Positions 52,007-62,341 of a stretch of 64,000 nucleotides of DNA are shown here, piece after piece. The notes under the pieces are model-generated. The model made no database searches. It was not told the origin of the DNA and saw only the letters and a program-made list of their open reading frames with translations. Position numbers and translations under genes: made by a program. The stretch covers positions 1 through 64,000 of the forward strand of contig NZ_ATXH01000010.1 of assembly GCF_000421585.1 (NCBI RefSeq), written 5' to 3'. Every line of letters begins with the position of its first letter. Position 1 is the stretch's first letter. The stretch comes from Thermodesulfatator atlanticus DSM 21156. GTDB lineage: Bacteria > Desulfobacterota > Thermodesulfobacteria > Thermodesulfobacteriales > Thermodesulfatatoraceae.

Positions 52007-54601
52007 ATGGCCCGCGCCAAATACGATTTCCAGGAGATTGAAAACAAGTGGCAAAAGACCTGGGAAGAAAAAAAGACCTTTGCTGCTGAGGACAACGCTC
52101 CAAAACCCAAGTATTACGTGCTTGAGATGTTTCCCTATCCTTCTGGGCGCATTCACATGGGACATGTGCGCAACTATGCCATCGGTGACGTAATAGCGCG
52201 CTTTCAAAAAATGCGTGGCAAAAACGTACTCCATCCCATGGGATGGGACGCCTTTGGCCTTCCCGCGGAAAACGCGGCCATCAAACACGGAATTCATCCC
52301 GCCAAGTGGACTTACGAAAACATCGCCTACATGCGCAAACAGTTAAAGCGCCTTGGTCTTTCTTATGACTGGGAAAGAGAGCTTGCCACCTGTGACCCTG
52401 ATTACTACAAGCATGAGCAACGCTTTTTTATTGAGATGCTTGAGCGCGGCCTGGCTTACCGCAAAAAGACCACGGTTAACTGGTGTGAAAGCTGCCAGAC
52501 GGTTCTTGCCAACGAACAGGTTGAAGACGGCTGCTGCTGGCGCTGCGGTGAAGAAGTAGTGCTCAAGGAAATGGAAGGCTGGTTTTTCAAGATAACGGAC
52601 TATGCCGAAGAACTCTTGGCTGACATTGAAAAACTCCGAGGCAAGTGGCCTGAGAAGGTCCTTGCCATGCAGATAAACTGGATTGGCAAAAGCGAAGGCG
52701 CTGAAATTCGCTTTCCCCTGCTTGGTGAACCAGAAGAAATCGTGGTCTTTACCACCAGACCCGACACCCTTTACGGGGTAACCTTCATTAGCCTTTCGCC
52801 AGAACATCCTTTGGCACGCAAACTCGCTGAAAAAGCCCCTTCCCTTAAAGAGGAATTTGAAAAATTTCTCGCAGAAGCAAGACGTGAGCGGCGCAAGATT
52901 GAAGAAGGCGATTTTGAGAAAAAAGGCCTATTCCTTAAAGCTTACGCCAAACATCCCTTAACCGGCGAAAAAATCCCTGTTTATGCCGCAAACTTTGTCT
53001 TGATGGAATACGGAACAGGCGCCGTAATGGCAGTGCCTGCACATGACCAGCGTGATTTCGAATTTGCCAAGAAATATGGGCTCCCCATCAAAGTGGTCAT
53101 TCAGCCAGAAGGCGAAGAACTTAGCCCAGAGACCCTAGAAGCGGCCTATGAAGACCCTGGCATTATGGTTAACTCCGGGCCATTTTCCGGGCTCCCAAGC
53201 GAAGAAGGCAAACAAAAAGTAATTGCCTATCTTGAAGAAAAAGGCCTTGGTCGCCGCAAAATCACCTACCGCTTAAGGGACTGGGGGGTTTCACGCCAGC
53301 GTTACTGGGGTTGCCCCATCCCGGTGATCTACTGCGATTCATGCGGCATTGTCCCTGAAAAAATAGAAAACCTTCCGGTTACGCTTCCTCTTGACGCAGA
53401 GCTAGACGAACAAGGGCGCTCGCCACTTCCGCGGCTTTCATCTTTTGTGGAAACCACCTGCCCGAAATGCGGAAGACCGGCCCGCCGCGAAACAGACACC
53501 TTTGACACCTTTGTGGAGTCTTCCTGGTATTTTGCAAGGTTTGCCTGCCCCCACGCGGAAGAGCCCCTTGATAAAGAAAAAGTCTCTTATTGGCTTCCGG
53601 TTGACCAGTACATCGGCGGTATTGAACACGCTATTTTGCATCTTCTCTACGCCCGCTTTTTTACCAAGGTGCTCCGCGACCTAGGATACCTGGATCTTGA
53701 CGAGCCTTTTGAAAGGCTCCTTACCCAAGGCATGGTTATCAAAGAAACTTACCGCTGCCCCAAGCACGGCTGGCTTTACCCAGAAGAAGTATCCCCTGAA
53801 GGCACTTGTCTTAAAGAGGGTTGTGGCGCCAAAGTCAAAATTGGCCGCTTTGAAAAAATGTCTAAAAGCAAGTGCAACGTGGTTGACCCGAACGCCATGA
53901 TTGAACGCTACGGAGCAGACACCGTGCGGCTTTTCATGCTTTTTGCGGCTCCGCCTGAAAGAGACCTTGAGTGGAGTGACTCTGGCATTGAAGGGGCTCA
54001 CCGGTTTTTGCAACGTGTGTTCCGCCTGGTTATCGAAAATCTCGATAACTTGAAAAACACCGCTGCCTATGAGGGAAAACAAGACGCCCTGCCTCCAGGT
54101 CTTAAGGAGCTTAGGCGCAAGACCCACCAGACCATTGCCAAAGTGACCCAGGACATCGAAGAACGCTATCAATTCAACACCGCTATTGCTGCCATCATGG
54201 AACTGGTGAATGCCAGCTACGATGCCCTGGCCAAATTCACCAATGAAAAGGAATTCTGGCCGGTGATGCGCGAGGCTATTGAAGCTATAATCCTTTTGCT
54301 TGCGCCCATGGCACCACATATCGCTGAAGAACTCTGGGAAAGGCTTGGCAAAGAAAGCCTTGTCTCAGATACCCCCTGGCCCACCTATGACGAAAGCGCC
54401 CTTAAGGCTGACGAAGTAACCATTGCCATTCAGGTAAACGGGAAGCTAAGAGATCAAATTCGTGTGCCCGCAGGTGCTGAGGAAAGCTTTGTTAAAGAAG
54501 AAGCGTTAAAAAGCCCTAAAGTGATGCGTCATCTTGAGGGCAAAGAAATCAAAAAAGTCATCTACGTTCCCAATAAGCTCATCAACTTTGTGGCCAAATA
54601 G
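52007..54601 (+). CDS. leuS: leucyl-tRNA synthetase
   Basis: An 864-residue class I synthetase of bacterial type. [15 protein letters not shown] holds the HIGH motif, the editing domain lies around [13 protein letters not shown] and [14 protein letters not shown], a zinc-binding segment has [14 protein letters not shown] and CCWRCG, and [11 protein letters not shown] is the KMSKS loop. Full length. Second gene of the icd-leuS-ABC unit; its stop overlaps the ABC ATPase start by one base. Confidence 0.97.
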   Translation: MARAKYDFQEIENKWQKTWEEKKTFAAEDNAPKPKYYVLEMFPYPSGRIHMGHVRNYAIGDVIARFQKMRGKNVLHPMGWDAFGLPAENAAIKHGIHPAKWTYENIAYMRKQLKRLGLSYDWERELATCDPDYYKHEQRFFIEMLERGLAYRKKTTVNWCESCQTVLANEQVEDGCCWRCGEEVVLKEMEGWFFKITDYAEELLADIEKLRGKWPEKVLAMQINWIGKSEGAEIRFPLLGEPEEIVVFTTRPDTLYGVTFISLSPEHPLARKLAEKAPSLKEEFEKFLAEARRERRKIEEGDFEKKGLFLKAYAKHPLTGEKIPVYAANFVLMEYGTGAVMAVPAHDQRDFEFAKKYGLPIKVVIQPEGEELSPETLEAAYEDPGIMVNSGPFSGLPSEEGKQKVIAYLEEKGLGRRKITYRLRDWGVSRQRYWGCPIPVIYCDSCGIVPEKIENLPVTLPLDAELDEQGRSPLPRLSSFVETTCPKCGRPARRETDTFDTFVESSWYFARFACPHAEEPLDKEKVSYWLPVDQYIGGIEHAILHLLYARFFTKVLRDLGYLDLDEPFERLLTQGMVIKETYRCPKHGWLYPEEVSPEGTCLKEGCGAKVKIGRFEKMSKSKCNVVDPNAMIERYGADTVRLFMLFAAPPERDLEWSDSGIEGAHRFLQRVFRLVIENLDNLKNTAAYEGKQDALPPGLKELRRKTHQTIAKVTQDIEERYQFNTAIAAIMELVNASYDALAKFTNEKEFWPVMREAIEAIILLLAPMAPHIAEELWERLGKESLVSDTPWPTYDESALKADEVTIAIQVNGKLRDQIRVPAGAEESFVKEEALKSPKVMRHLEGKEIKKVIYVPNKLINFVAK

Positions 54602-55449
54602 TGTTTGCCGTAAAGGTTGAAAATCTTGTCAAGCGTTATGGTGCGATAAACGCTTTAAAAGGCGTTTCCTTTGAAATAAATGAAGGTGAGCTTTTTGCCC
54701 TTCTTGGGCCAAATGGTGCCGGCAAAACCACTACCATTCGCATTCTTTGCGGGCTCACACGCCCAACCGCCGGCCAGGCCTTTTTCTTTGACATATCTGT
54801 CTTTGATAATCCAGTCCGGGCAAAAAAAATGGCAGGGCTTGTGCCCCAGGCCGTTAACCTTGACCTTGAACTCACGGTTAACGAAAACCTCCTGATACAT
54901 GGGCTTCTTTACGGACTTAGTCGAAAAGAGATTCGCAAAAGAAGTAGAAAACTTCTGGAATTTGCAGAGCTCCTTGAAAGAGCCGGAAGCAAAGTACGCA
55001 CCCTTTCAGGGGGCATGCGGCGGAGGCTTCTCATCATACGGGCCCTACTTCACGAACCGCGCATTCTTTTTCTTGATGAACCCACCGTGGGCCTTGACCC
55101 CCACATAAGGCGCAAGCTTTGGGGACTTATCAAGCGTATCCAGCAAGAGGGCACTACGATTCTTCTTACCACCCACTACATCGAAGAAGCCGAGTTTTTG
55201 GCCGAAAGGGTGGCATTTATTGATGGTGGACGTTTAGTTACGGTTGATACCCCTCAGGCCCTGATAAAGCGCCTTGGGGAGTATGCGGTTGATATTATCC
55301 ACGAGACAGAGCTTGAAACAAAGTTTTTCCCTTCGCGCAAAGAGGCCGAGGCCTTTGCCCTTTCGCTTTCAAAGGGTCCCAAGACTGTTACTTTAAGGCG
55401 CGTCAACCTGGAAGACGCCTTTGTAAACTTTACCGGGAAAAAAGTATGA
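54601..55449 (+). CDS. ABC-2 type exporter, ATP-binding subunit
   Basis: A 282-residue ATPase of the drug/export (DRA/NatA-like) ABC group. Walker A is GPNGAGKTTTIR, the signature RTLSGGMRRRLLIIRALL, Walker B ILFLDEPTVGLD, and the switch His is in LLTTHYIEEAE. A C-terminal extension of about 70 residues is usual for this group. The GTG start overlaps the leuS stop, and the end overlaps the permease gene by four bases. Substrate unknown. Confidence 0.92.
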   Translation: MFAVKVENLVKRYGAINALKGVSFEINEGELFALLGPNGAGKTTTIRILCGLTRPTAGQAFFFDISVFDNPVRAKKMAGLVPQAVNLDLELTVNENLLIHGLLYGLSRKEIRKRSRKLLEFAELLERAGSKVRTLSGGMRRRLLIIRALLHEPRILFLDEPTVGLDPHIRRKLWGLIKRIQQEGTTILLTTHYIEEAEFLAERVAFIDGGRLVTVDTPQALIKRLGEYAVDIIHETELETKFFPSRKEAEAFALSLSKGPKTVTLRRVNLEDAFVNFTGKKV

Positions 55450-56180
55450 AGGGATTTTTCGCGGTTTATTTGAGAGAGCTTCTGATCATCTGGCATCGCC
55501 TGCCGCGCATGCTTCTTTCTTTTTCGGTCTCACCTATTCTTTACTTGGTGGCTTTTGGGCTTGGGCTTGGCAAAAATATCCAGGTTGGCGGAAGGCCTTA
55601 TCTTGAATTTCTTATCCCCGGGCTGGTAGCAGCTTCATCCATGACCCAGGGTTTTGGTATTAACGTTGAAATAAACGTAGCCCGGTTTTACCTGCGGGTT
55701 TTCGAAGAGTTTCAAGCAGCTCCTATTTCAAACGTGGCCTATGTGCTGGGAGAAATACTTGCCGGGGTTACCCGGGCCTTCTTGTCTGTATCGGTTATCA
55801 TAGCAGTTTCTTTTTTGGCCAGAGTACATCTCAGCTATGACTTTTTCTTTTGGTTTGGGGTTTTTTTAAACGCGTTTATTTTTGCAAGTCTTGGGGTCAC
55901 TTCCGCCATGATCATCAAGGCCCATGCAGACCAGGCCCTTATTTCTAACTTTATCATCACACCCATGGTCTTCCTTGGGGGAACTTTTTTTCCGGTAGAA
56001 AACATGCCCGGGGTGGTCCAGGTAATTTTAAAGGCCCTCCCCTTGACCCATGCGTCTCATTTCATAAGAAACGCGGCTTATGGGAAGGGCCCTGTCTGGT
56101 CCTCTTTTTTGATTCTGGTGGTTCTTGCGTGTCTGTGTCTATTTTTGGCCTATCGTTCCGTTGACAGGGCAAGAGACTAG
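55446..56180 (+). CDS. ABC-2 type exporter, permease subunit
   Basis: A 244-residue membrane protein with six predicted helices and the ABC-2 pattern (IPGLVAASSMTQGFG; FQAAPISNVAYVLGEILAG; NFIITPMVFLGGTFFPVENMP). Forms an exporter with the preceding ATPase, to which it is translationally coupled. Substrate cannot be predicted. It overlaps the convergent HTH gene by four bases. Confidence 0.92.
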   Translation: MKGFFAVYLRELLIIWHRLPRMLLSFSVSPILYLVAFGLGLGKNIQVGGRPYLEFLIPGLVAASSMTQGFGINVEINVARFYLRVFEEFQAAPISNVAYVLGEILAGVTRAFLSVSVIIAVSFLARVHLSYDFFFWFGVFLNAFIFASLGVTSAMIIKAHADQALISNFIITPMVFLGGTFFPVENMPGVVQVILKALPLTHASHFIRNAAYGKGPVWSSFLILVVLACLCLFLAYRSVDRARD

Positions 56181-56797
56181 GCCTCTTTTAACTTTTGCGA
56201 AAGAAAATGTAAAAGCACCCGTGGATGATCAATGGGGCCTTCATGTTCACGCACCAGCGCATCAAGGGCCTTGCCATCTACCACAAGCCCTGCCAGTCGC
56301 TCAGCAACTATTTCTGGTTCAGCTGGCCAGGAAAGCCCTTTGATACGCACCAGCACCTCTGCTGGCCAGCCTACCCCAAGTACCCTTGCGCTTTCTTGAA
56401 GCACCGCAGAGAAAAAGATAAGGGCATCGCGGCCTTCTTTGATTTCTTTGTAGGCAAGTTTGGCAAGGCCACCTGCGGTATGTGCCCGCGGAGTTTTTTC
56501 CTGTAGCTCACCTTCTAGTTTTTTAAGGACAAGTTCAGGCTCAGCACGCAAGATATTACGCACTGTCTGGCGCGTAAGGCCTAAAAATTCCGCAATGTCG
56601 TCTTCGGTTTTAAAGGCCTCCTCTGCCAAAACAATGGCGTAAGAGGCCTCCATCAGGCTTGTTATCCAAGTTAAGTTGCGATACTCGATCAGCTTGCGCG
56701 GACCACCTATGATCTCAAGTGCCTTAAGAAAGACCCTGATCGCCATGGCATCTACGTCGAATTCTTTAATCTCCTGCGGACCAATGATTACCGGCAT
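56177..56797 (-). CDS. uncharacterised helix-turn-helix protein
   Basis: A 206-residue soluble helical protein. Residues about 60-95 contain a helix-turn-helix (KTEDDIAEFLGLTRQTVRNIL), like a regulatory domain seen near KaiC-type genes in thermophiles and archaea. The C-terminal 100 residues (AYKEIKEGRDALIFFSAVLQ...) are not recognised. GGAGGTGAG precedes the ATG at 56797, which faces away from the rpsA gene. Probably a DNA-binding regulator; target unknown. Confidence 0.6.
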   Translation of the reverse strand: MPVIIGPQEIKEFDVDAMAIRVFLKALEIIGGPRKLIEYRNLTWITSLMEASYAIVLAEEAFKTEDDIAEFLGLTRQTVRNILRAEPELVLKKLEGELQEKTPRAHTAGGLAKLAYKEIKEGRDALIFFSAVLQESARVLGVGWPAEVLVRIKGLSWPAEPEIVAERLAGLVVDGKALDALVREHEGPIDHPRVLLHFLSQKLKEA

Positions 56798-56932
56798 ACT
56801 CTCACCTCCTGATTTTTTCTAACTTAAAAATGAGCATTTATTTTGAAAAAGCCAGGGCTAATTTTTTCTGCGCATTGAATTTTGTGCCGCTGGGTGGTAT
56901 AAGGTGCAGTCAAATTAAGGGAGGTTGAGGCC

Positions 56933-58633
56933 ATGGAAAACGCAGTTGAAACACAAAACCAGACTCCGGAAGAAAGCTTTGAGGAGCTTCTTGCCGGAGA
57001 AATCACTACCATTTCCCGCGGAGACATTACCACCGGAAAGGTCCTGCGGGTTGACCCAGAATGGGTGATCATTGACATCGGTTACAAAAGCGAAGGGATA
57101 GCACCCCTTGCAGAATTCAAGGGCCCTGATGGCGAGGTAAAAGTTAAACCCGGAGACGAAGTTGAAGTCATCGTAGAAAACTTGCGCACCGCAGATGGCA
57201 TGGTGCGGGTATCTTATAAAAAACTTCAGCGCCGCCGGGCCTGGGAAAAAATCAGCCAGGCTCAAAGAGAAGGAACACCTCTTGAAGCTTATGTTTTAGA
57301 GCGCATCAAAGGCGGCTTTGCCGTAGATATTGAAGGAATAAGGGCCTTTTTGCCCTTTTCTCAGGCATTTTTAAAACCTCCCAAAAATCCCGAAGAAATC
57401 ATCGGCACAACTTTAAAAGTGGAAATAGTAAATGCGGACCGTAAAAAGGGAAACATCGTGGTTTCCCATAAAAACTACCTTGAAAAAGAAATAGAAGCCA
57501 AGAAAAAGGCCCTCCTTGAAAGCCTTGAAGAAGGCCAAGTGCTTGAGGGTACGGTTAAAAGCATCACTGATTACGGCGTTTTTGTAGATCTTGGCGGGGT
57601 TGATGGTCTGCTTCATGTCTCAGATATTTCCTGGGGGCGCGTCAAACACCCTTCAAACTACTTTAAAGTGGGTGACAAAATCAAAGTAAAAGTTATCAAA
57701 TATGACCGAGACAAAGAAAAAATCGCCCTGGGAGTTAAACAGCTCACCCCTGACCCATGGGAAACTGCCAAGGAAAAATACCCCGAAGGCAAGAAGGTAG
57801 AAGGCCGAGTGGTTTCTCTCACCAATTTTGGCGCTTTTGTTGAGCTTGAGCCAGGAGTTGAAGGCTTGATCCACGTATCAGAGCTTTCCTGGACAAAGCG
57901 TATCAAACACCCGCGCGACATGCTTTCTGTTGGGGACAAAGTCGAAGTAGTTGTGCTGGGTGTTGACGAAGAAAATCGCCGCATCTCCCTTTCGCTTAAA
58001 CAAGTCGAACCAAATCCCTGGGACGTATTGGTGGAACAGTTCTCTGAAGGGATGGTCATTGAGGCCCCTGTTAAAACCGTAACTGATTTTGGCGTCTTCG
58101 TAGAAGTAATGGAAGGAATAGACGGTTTTATTCATGTCTCTGATCTTTCCTGGGGGCGTATAAAACATCCAGGGGACTTATATAAGCCCGGAGACACCAT
58201 CCAGGCGGCAATCCTTAAAATCGACCGGGAAAAAGAAAAGCTTGCTTTAGGGGTTAAACAACTCACCCCTGATCCCTGGCTCAGTGTGCCGGAAAAATAT
58301 CCCGTGGGAAGTGTGGTCACAGGAAAAGTCTCAAACGTTACTGATTTTGGCGTTTTTTTGGAGCTTGAAGAAGGCGTTGAAGGGCTTATCCATGTTTCAG
58401 AAATCTCTGATAAGAAAGTAAAAACGCCGGTGGGGATGTTTGAACCTGGCCAGGAAGTTAAAGCAAAGGTAGTAAAAGTCGAACCAGAAGCACGCCGTAT
58501 CGGGCTTTCCATCAAAAAGCTCAAAGAAGACGAAGAGAAAAAGCACTTCAGCGAGTTCAGCAAAGAACAAAAAGGCGGAAGCATTACCCTTGGGGCTATT
58601 CTTAAAGAAACGCTTAATTCCGAAAAAAGCTAA
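56933..58633 (+). CDS. rpsA: 30S ribosomal protein S1
   Basis: A 566-residue S1 protein with six S1 (OB-fold) repeats, seen from recurring units such as TDYGVFVDLGGVDGLLHVSD, TNFGAFVELEPGVEGLIHVS and TDFGVFLELEEGVEGLIHVS. It binds mRNA and promotes initiation on structured leaders. GGGAGGTTGAGG precedes the ATG. It ends at a strong terminator, after which sppA begins. Confidence 0.97.
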   Translation: MENAVETQNQTPEESFEELLAGEITTISRGDITTGKVLRVDPEWVIIDIGYKSEGIAPLAEFKGPDGEVKVKPGDEVEVIVENLRTADGMVRVSYKKLQRRRAWEKISQAQREGTPLEAYVLERIKGGFAVDIEGIRAFLPFSQAFLKPPKNPEEIIGTTLKVEIVNADRKKGNIVVSHKNYLEKEIEAKKKALLESLEEGQVLEGTVKSITDYGVFVDLGGVDGLLHVSDISWGRVKHPSNYFKVGDKIKVKVIKYDRDKEKIALGVKQLTPDPWETAKEKYPEGKKVEGRVVSLTNFGAFVELEPGVEGLIHVSELSWTKRIKHPRDMLSVGDKVEVVVLGVDEENRRISLSLKQVEPNPWDVLVEQFSEGMVIEAPVKTVTDFGVFVEVMEGIDGFIHVSDLSWGRIKHPGDLYKPGDTIQAAILKIDREKEKLALGVKQLTPDPWLSVPEKYPVGSVVTGKVSNVTDFGVFLELEEGVEGLIHVSEISDKKVKTPVGMFEPGQEVKAKVVKVEPEARRIGLSIKKLKEDEEKKHFSEFSKEQKGGSITLGAILKETLNSEKS

Positions 58634-58644
58634 TAACAAGCCAT

Positions 58645-58680
58645 AAAGAGGCGGGAACATCCCGCCTCTTTGCGTTTTTA
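58645..58680 (+). terminator. rho-independent terminator of rpsA
   Basis: AAAGAGGCGGG / CCCGCCTCTTT, an 11-bp perfect stem with loop AACAT, followed by GCGTTTTTA. Confidence 0.92.
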
Positions 58681-58708
58681 TCTCCTTCCAGCCAAGGGGA
58701 GCTGGTAA

Positions 58709-59581
58709 ATGGTCAAAAAATTTTTACAGGGCATATTAACTTTTTTAGGGGTTATCTTTCTTTTTTTTATCATTGTTTTTTTCATCGGAATTTTATTGCT
58801 CCTTAGGGGAGAACCCACTTTAAGCACCGGCCCCAAAATAGGAATCGTTGAAATAAAAGGTCTAATTACCGATGCTGACAAAACTTTGCGCGTTATTCGA
58901 AATTACGAAAGAAACGACCATGTAAAAGCCGTGGTAGTGCGTATTGATAGTCCAGGGGGTGCCGTGGGAGCTTCTCAGGAGATTTACCTTGCCCTAAAAG
59001 AACTCGCCCAGAAAAAAACGGTAGTGGCCTCTATGGGCTCGGTTGCCGCTTCTGGTGGTCTTTACGTAGCTCTTGGAGCCCAAAAGATAGTTGCTGCCCC
59101 TGGCACCATGACCGGAAGCATTGGCGTAATGATCCAGGTGCCAAATGTGAGCAAGTTGCTTGAAAAAGTCGGCATTGAAACCACTATCTTAAAAAGTGGA
59201 CCTTATAAAGACACAGGAAGCATGTTTCGCCCTTTAAGAGAAGATGAAAAGAAAGTGCTATACCAGACAATAAAAGATGTTTATCAGCAGTTTGTAGAAG
59301 CTATTGCCACTTCTCGTGGGCTTAATCCCGAAGAAATCAAAAAATTTGCTGATGGCCGGGTCTTTACCGGAAAAAAGGCAAAAGAATATGGCCTAGTAGA
59401 TGAGCTTGGCAATTTTAACGATGCCATTTATCTTGCTGCTAAACTTGCAGGGATAAAAGAAAGGCCCCAGCTAGTTTATCTCCAAAAGGAAAGATTTTGG
59501 TGGCGTTACCTTTTTGAAGAAAATTTGGCTGAGAATTTGGCGGTTATTTTTGCACCTCTTTATTTACTTAAATGGCAATAA
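58709..59581 (+). CDS. sppA: signal peptide peptidase SppA
   Basis: A 290-residue inner-membrane protease that degrades released signal peptides. One N-terminal membrane anchor (about residues 8-32) is followed by the short, single-domain SppA form. Catalytic serine is in MGSVAASGGLYVALG and lysine in LKSGPYKDTGS. GGGGAG precedes the ATG. The IHF-Ppx fusion gene starts three bases after the stop; sppA followed by an IHF-beta gene is a known order in this group. Confidence 0.94.
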   Translation: MVKKFLQGILTFLGVIFLFFIIVFFIGILLLLRGEPTLSTGPKIGIVEIKGLITDADKTLRVIRNYERNDHVKAVVVRIDSPGGAVGASQEIYLALKELAQKKTVVASMGSVAASGGLYVALGAQKIVAAPGTMTGSIGVMIQVPNVSKLLEKVGIETTILKSGPYKDTGSMFRPLREDEKKVLYQTIKDVYQQFVEAIATSRGLNPEEIKKFADGRVFTGKKAKEYGLVDELGNFNDAIYLAAKLAGIKERPQLVYLQKERFWWRYLFEENLAENLAVIFAPLYLLKWQ

Positions 59582-59584
59582 GCT

Positions 59585-60796
59585 ATGAACAAAAACGATC
59601 TTGTTACCAAACTATGGCGCAAGTTTCCGGATTTCAGGCGCAAAGACCTTGAAATCGTTTTAGATCTTCTTTTTGAGCGCCTAAAAACAGCCTTAAAACA
59701 AGGAGAAAGGATTGAAATTCGTGGCTTTGGAAGGTTTTTGGTAAGAGAACAAAAAGCCCGTCGTTTCAAAAATCCTAAAACTGGCAAGGAACAGATCCTC
59801 CCCCCACGCAAACGCATTATTTTCAAGCCAGGGAAAGACTTAAAAGAAAGACTAAATACCCCGGCCAAGGCGAGCCTTGACCTGGGCACCCAGACCTTTC
59901 GTTTGTTAATAGGGAAAAATAACCCCACCTTTAGGCCCATATTGCGCAAACGTTTTAACGTGCGCCTGGGAGACGGTCTCTCTAAGACCGGGGAAATATC
60001 AAACGAAGCCATGAAAAGAGGCCTCTTGGCCCTTAAGGAAATCAAGGGCCTGCTAACCCAAGCGGAGACAGAAGACGTTTTTGCCGCGGGAACTGAGGCC
60101 TTTCGTCGTGCTAAAAACGCAGCTCAGTTTATCGAAAAGGCTAAAACCGAACTCGGTATAGAAATCAAAGTCCTTTCCCCAGAAGAAGAAGCCTTTTTTA
60201 CCGCCAAGGGTGTGCTTTGCCTTTTGCAAAAAAAGGCCTTTCCCTGTCTAATAATAGACGTTGGTGGCGGAAGCACCGAATACGTCCTTTGCAATGATAG
60301 TAAAGTTCATGCTTGGGGGAGTCTTTCACTTGGTGCGGTAACCTTAAAAGAAAAGTGTTTTCCTGTTGACGAAATCCCCACCCTAAAAGAAATTGAAACT
60401 GCCAAAGAAGTTATAGACCAAAGCTTAAGCCCTATTAAGAACTTAGAGTATGCCCCCAAAGAAGCTATTGCCACCGGGGGAACGGCATCATGCCTTGCAG
60501 CCCTTGATCTTCGCCTGGAATATTATCTGCCAGAAAAAACCCACGGCCATAAATTAAAAGTCTCCAAACTCAGGCAACTTATTGACAAACTTTCAAAGCT
60601 TTCGCCTCAGGAACGACTGAGACTTAAAGGCATGGAAGAAGGCCGTGAAGATATTATTCTGCCCGGGGCTTTAATATTTTTGGGAATTGCCGAAGCCTTA
60701 GGCCTTGAATACTTTCGCGTGAGCGAAACAGGTATTCTTGAAGGGCTCCTCTTGCATCTTTACGAAAAAGACTCAAATATTTCCGAAAATAACTAA
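59585..60796 (+). CDS. fusion of an IHF/HU DNA-binding domain with a Ppx/GppA phosphatase domain
   Basis: A 403-residue single chain. Residues 1-90 are a complete IHF/HU domain: [39 protein letters not shown], and the DNA-intercalating arm [16 protein letters not shown]. After a five-residue linker, residues about 95-400 form a Ppx/GppA exopolyphosphatase domain: [15 protein letters not shown] (phosphate-1), [12 protein letters not shown], the acidic [22 protein letters not shown] (phosphate-2) and [14 protein letters not shown]. The reading frame is continuous with even coding character, so this is not an obvious frameshift join. IHF bends DNA; Ppx/GppA enzymes cleave polyphosphate or pppGpp. 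The fusion implies phosphatase activity tethered to DNA, or DNA bending tied to alarmone/polyphosphate binding. Which substrate is used is unknown. Confidence 0.88.
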   Translation: MNKNDLVTKLWRKFPDFRRKDLEIVLDLLFERLKTALKQGERIEIRGFGRFLVREQKARRFKNPKTGKEQILPPRKRIIFKPGKDLKERLNTPAKASLDLGTQTFRLLIGKNNPTFRPILRKRFNVRLGDGLSKTGEISNEAMKRGLLALKEIKGLLTQAETEDVFAAGTEAFRRAKNAAQFIEKAKTELGIEIKVLSPEEEAFFTAKGVLCLLQKKAFPCLIIDVGGGSTEYVLCNDSKVHAWGSLSLGAVTLKEKCFPVDEIPTLKEIETAKEVIDQSLSPIKNLEYAPKEAIATGGTASCLAALDLRLEYYLPEKTHGHKLKVSKLRQLIDKLSKLSPQERLRLKGMEEGREDIILPGALIFLGIAEALGLEYFRVSETGILEGLLLHLYEKDSNISENN

Positions 60797-60813
60797 AAAA
60801 GAGGTGGATCAAA

Positions 60814-62283
60814 ATGCTTAATCTTCCTATTGAGGAGGCTTATACCTTTGATGATTTATTGCTTCAGCCGGCAGAGTCCCATGTTTTGCCAAAGGATGTG
60901 GACCTGCGCACCAGGATAACCAAAAACATCGAACTAAATATTCCGCTTCTTTCGGCGGCCATGGATACGGTTACCGAGGCTCGCATGGCCATAAGCATGG
61001 CGCGCGAAGGCGGCATTGGCATTATTCACAGAAACATGTCCATTGAAGAACAATGCCGCGAGGTTGAGAAAGTCAAAAAGTCTGAGTACGGCATGATCAT
61101 CGATCCGGTAACCATTGGCCCTGAAGTGCCAATTCGCGAAGTACTACGCATCATGGAGGATTATCGCATTTCTGGAGTCCCGGTGGTTGAAGGCCCTGAG
61201 AAAAAGCTTTTAGGCATTGTAACAAACCGCGACCTTCGCTTTGAAACTGAGCTTGACCGCCCGGTCAAAGAAGTCATGACCACGGAAAATCTCATCACCG
61301 CAGACCCAGGCATCACCCTTGAAGAGGCCAAAAAAATTCTTCACCAGCACCGTATCGAAAAGCTTCTTATTGTTGATGAAAATTTCTGTTTAAAAGGTCT
61401 CATCACCATCAAAGACATTGAAAAACTGCGCAAATATCCCAATGCCTGCAAGGATGAACTTGGCCGTTTACGCGTAGGGGCTGCGGTTGGGGTTGGCCCG
61501 GAACGCCTGCAACATGTGGAAGCCCTGCTCAAAGTAGGGTGCGATGTGATTGTCATAGACTCTGCCCATGGCCACTCAAAAAACGTTATCGAGGCGATAA
61601 AAGATATCAAAGCCCATTTCCCTGAATGCAACCTCATTGCCGGAAACATTGCCACAGCTGAAGGTGCTGAGGCCCTTATCAAGGCAGGGGCAGACGGCAT
61701 CAAAGTAGGCGTTGGCCCTGGCTCTATTTGTACTACGCGCATTGTAGCTGGCGTTGGTGTCCCTCAGCTTTCTGCTATCCACAACAGTGCCACGGTGGCT
61801 AACAAGTACGACATTCCGGTCATAGCCGATGGTGGCATCAAATTCTCAGGTGACATCACCAAGGCCATTGGGGCCGGAGCCCATGCCGTAATGATTGGTT
61901 CGCTTTTTGCTGGCACAGACGAGGCCCCTGGCGAAATGATTCTCTACGAAGGGCGTACCTATAAAGTTTACCGGGGCATGGGGTCTCTCGGAGCCATGAT
62001 GAAAGGCGGCGGCGAACGCTATTTCCAGAAGGCTGACTCTCCAGCCAAATTTGTCCCAGAGGGAGTTGAAGGCAGGGTCCCCTATCGTGGGCCGGTCTCG
62101 GGCATGGTTTATCAGCTCATGGGCGGACTTCGTTCTGGCATGGGCTACTGTGGGTGCAAAAACATCCAGGAATTGCGCACCAAAGCTCGTTTTGTGCGTA
62201 TTACCCCGGCAGGCCTTCGCGAAAGCCACGTTCACGACGTAATTATCACCAAAGAAGCCCCGAATTATTGGATTGGCCGCTAA
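60814..62283 (+). CDS. guaB: IMP dehydrogenase
   Basis: A 489-residue enzyme of GMP synthesis (IMP + NAD+ to XMP). The N-terminal barrel part is [19 protein letters not shown], a CBS-domain pair lies at about 95-205 ([34 protein letters not shown]), and the catalytic Cys loop is [18 protein letters not shown], with the flap [24 protein letters not shown] precedes the ATG, 17 bases after the fusion gene, so sppA-fusion-guaB may be one transcript; the neighbouring phosphatase would fit guanine-nucleotide metabolism. Confidence 0.97.
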   Translation: MLNLPIEEAYTFDDLLLQPAESHVLPKDVDLRTRITKNIELNIPLLSAAMDTVTEARMAISMAREGGIGIIHRNMSIEEQCREVEKVKKSEYGMIIDPVTIGPEVPIREVLRIMEDYRISGVPVVEGPEKKLLGIVTNRDLRFETELDRPVKEVMTTENLITADPGITLEEAKKILHQHRIEKLLIVDENFCLKGLITIKDIEKLRKYPNACKDELGRLRVGAAVGVGPERLQHVEALLKVGCDVIVIDSAHGHSKNVIEAIKDIKAHFPECNLIAGNIATAEGAEALIKAGADGIKVGVGPGSICTTRIVAGVGVPQLSAIHNSATVANKYDIPVIADGGIKFSGDITKAIGAGAHAVMIGSLFAGTDEAPGEMILYEGRTYKVYRGMGSLGAMMKGGGERYFQKADSPAKFVPEGVEGRVPYRGPVSGMVYQLMGGLRSGMGYCGCKNIQELRTKARFVRITPAGLRESHVHDVIITKEAPNYWIGR

Positions 62284-62288
62284 AATTA

Positions 62289-62338
62289 ACTTCCCCTTCT
62301 GTTTTGCCGAAAAAGATTAAAAAAACAGAAGGGGAAGT
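62289..62338 (+). promoter_or_regulatory. long hairpin sequestering the pilC ribosome-binding site
   Basis: ACTTCCCCTTCTGTTTT (62289-62305) and AAAACAGAAGGGGAAGT (62322-62338) form a 17-bp perfect stem with a 16-nt loop. The right arm contains the Shine-Dalgarno AGAAGGGG, ending just before the ATG at 62342. It may be a guaB terminator (weak, no T-run after it) or an RNA element controlling pilC translation. Confidence 0.7.
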
Positions 62339-62341
62339 GTT

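Noticed and set aside
59585-59880. Frameshift or assembly artefact joining IHF and Ppx genes
   Set aside because: The frame is uninterrupted with coherent protein on both sides and a natural linker; the possibility is kept as a refutation test in the findings.
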